6,553 bases of DNA from an uncultured Opitutia bacterium (GTDB taxonomy: Bacteria > Verrucomicrobiota > Verrucomicrobiia > Opitutales > UBA953), in assembly GCA_903879465.1 (NCBI GenBank), contig CAIRLQ010000088.1, positions 1-6,553 on the forward strand. Direction: 5' to 3'. The position numbers and the translations under genes were made by a program. The notes below the pieces were generated by a model, which saw only the letters and a program-made list of their open reading frames with translations, had not been told where the DNA came from and did no database searches. Below are positions 5,149-6,553 of this stretch, piece after piece (positions within the stretch are counted from its first letter, which is position 1; each line of letters starts with the position of its first letter).

Positions 5149-6553
5149 ATGACCGCCCCCCGACCAGATGCCATTCGCCTCCGCGGCGTTCGCCAGAACA
5201 ACCTGAAGGGCTTCGATGTCGATATCCCCGTCGGGAAACTCGTCGTGGTCACGGGACTCAGCGGCGCCGGCAAATCTTCGCTGGTCTTCGACACGCTCCA
5301 CGCGGAGGGTCAGCGACGCTACGTCGAAACCTTCAGCCCTTACGTCCGTCAGTTCTTGGAACTACTTCCCTCTCCCGCCCTAGATTCAGCAGAGAACGTC
5401 CGTCCGTCCGTCGCCATCAAACAAGGCAACGCCGTGCGCACCTCCCGCTCGACGGTCGGCACGATGACGGAACTCTGTGATTGGTTTAAAGTCTGGTTCG
5501 CCCACCGCGCGGACCTGGTCGATCCCGCCAGTGGGCTCGTGATTGTCCCGCGAGGCCCGGACGCAGCCTGGGAAGATTCGCTCGCCCGCTTCACGGGCCA
5601 ATCGCTCTCGCTCGCTTTCGCGGTGAGCAAACCAGAGACGCTCGGATGGAAAACTATCGCCGAAGAGTTCGCCCGCGCCGGCTTCAGCCGGGCCTTCGCC
5701 GGCCCACAACGCATTCGCCTCACCGAAGACGAGATCCCGGCCGACGCGAAAGAACTGCTGGTGATTCAAGATCGTGTGACCGTGGCGAAAGAACAGGCCT
5801 CGCGCTTCCACGAGGCGGCCCTCGCCGCATTTCGACTCGGCGGCGGACGCCTCCGCTTGCTCGATGATCAGGGCGCCGAACTCTCCCGCTATAGCGAAGC
5901 CCTGGAATCCCCGGTCGATGGTCGCAAGTTCCGCCCCGCCTCGCCGGCGCTGTTCTCTTTCAATTCGCCCGTGGGCGCCTGTCCGGAATGCCGAGGCTTC
6001 GGCCGGGTCATCGGTCTCGACTGGAATAAGATCATTCCGAATCCGGCGCTGACGCTCGCCGAAGGCGCCATCGCCTCTTTTCAAGGCACGGTCTATGGTG
6101 AGAGCCAGAAGGATCTCGTGCGCGCCTGCCGCAAGGCGGGCATCCCGCTCGATGTCCCATGGAAGAAACTCTCCGCGGCCCACCGCAAGTTCGTCGAGAA
6201 CGGCGAGCCGGGCTACGTGCAGGGCGAATATGATTCGAAGTGGTATGGCGTCCGCGGCTTCTTCCGCTGGCTCGAAGGCACGACGTATAAGATGCACGTG
6301 CGTGTGTTCCTTTCGCGCTGGCGCGCCTACGAACAATGTCCGAAATGCCAGGGACGCCGCTTCCGCGAAGAATCCCTCGCCTGGCGCTGGCAGGCCAAGA
6401 CACTGCCCGAACTTTACGCGATTCCCGTCACCGAGTTGCGCCGTCTGCTCGCGCCGCTCACCCCGAAGGATTCGCGCCACCCGGCCGACCACGCCCTGGA
6501 GGCCATCCTGGCGCGACTCGGCTACCTCGAAGCGGTGGGGCTAGGCTACCTCG
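5149..6553 (+). CDS. uvrA: Excinuclease ABC subunit UvrA, N-terminal 468 residues (runs off right edge)
   Basis: UvrA is the damage-sensing ATPase of nucleotide excision repair; it loads UvrB at lesions. Visible parts, in order: Walker A GLSGAGKSS (36-44) with FDTLHAEGQRRYVE after it; the RSTVGTMTEL segment (100-109); a region of about 125 residues matching the UvrB-binding domain in size (129-253, including VIQDRVTV); ALFSFNSPVGACPEC (267-281); an insertion-domain-like stretch (about 290-390); and CPKCQGRR (397-404). The frame is open to the window end, stopping at LGYL just before the expected ABC signature. Wording such as VETFSPYVRQF, VRTSRSTVGTMTEL and TTYKMHVRVFLSRWRAY recalls the double-length UvrA class of about 1,800 residues or more, so the full gene may be unusually long (inference). 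Two expected zinc-ligand pairs are replaced: D125/S128 and S254/D257. The start follows a good Shine-Dalgarno, 45 bp after the cyclo-ligase stop. Confidence 0.95.
   Translation, partial: MTAPRPDAIRLRGVRQNNLKGFDVDIPVGKLVVVTGLSGAGKSSLVFDTLHAEGQRRYVETFSPYVRQFLELLPSPALDSAENVRPSVAIKQGNAVRTSRSTVGTMTELCDWFKVWFAHRADLVDPASGLVIVPRGPDAAWEDSLARFTGQSLSLAFAVSKPETLGWKTIAEEFARAGFSRAFAGPQRIRLTEDEIPADAKELLVIQDRVTVAKEQASRFHEAALAAFRLGGGRLRLLDDQGAELSRYSEALESPVDGRKFRPASPALFSFNSPVGACPECRGFGRVIGLDWNKIIPNPALTLAEGAIASFQGTVYGESQKDLVRACRKAGIPLDVPWKKLSAAHRKFVENGEPGYVQGEYDSKWYGVRGFFRWLEGTTYKMHVRVFLSRWRAYEQCPKCQGRRFREESLAWRWQAKTLPELYAIPVTELRRLLAPLTPKDSRHPADHALEAILARLGYLEAVGLGYL

Noticed and set aside
5386..6492. A 368-codon open frame on the minus strand opposite uvrA
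   Set aside because: It is the GC-rich complement of a clear uvrA reading frame. Its translation is rich in Arg, Gly, Glu and Ala with no recognisable motif, while the plus strand has full UvrA homology across the same bases.
1..6553. Mobile elements, CRISPR, tRNA or defence systems
   Set aside because: No transposase or integrase frame, direct-repeat array, tRNA-like cloverleaf or effector gene was seen. The coding sequence is dense and made of housekeeping families.

Overview
The window looks like chromosomal DNA from a GC-rich, aerobically respiring bacterium. My best guess is the PVC superphylum, probably Verrucomicrobiota (Opitutae-like). This is inference from family resemblance: the S12 N-terminus, a UvrA resembling the double-length class, and the style of the heme A genes. 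I ran no database search.

Layout: positions 1-142 hold the start of rpsL (ribosomal protein S12) on the minus strand, running off the left edge. A 172-bp divergent intergenic region with two inverted repeats follows. From 315 to the right edge, six genes all run on the plus strand: an exported TPR-type protein of unknown function (315-2111), a SufE sulfur acceptor (2119-2535), a CtaA/COX15 heme A synthase (2621-3565), a CtaB heme O synthase (3632-4516), a 5-formyltetrahydrofolate cyclo-ligase (4522-5103), and the first 468 codons of a UvrA-type excinuclease ATPase (5149 to the right edge).

How the genes fit together: CtaB farnesylates heme b to heme O, and CtaA oxidises heme O to heme A, the cofactor of aa3-type cytochrome oxidases. 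SufE carries persulfide sulfur for Fe-S cluster assembly, so the middle of the window has a cofactor theme. The folate-salvage and DNA-repair genes are close behind (5-nt and 45-nt gaps) but functionally unrelated. No oxidase structural genes, SufS or SufBCD are present.

This is an ordinary housekeeping region. I see no mobile element, CRISPR array, tRNA, toxin-antitoxin or defence system. The most notable point is in UvrA: two predicted zinc sites have each lost their first ligand pair (D125/S128 and S254/D257 where family members carry Cys or His), while the partner CxxC pairs at 278/281 and 397/400 are intact.
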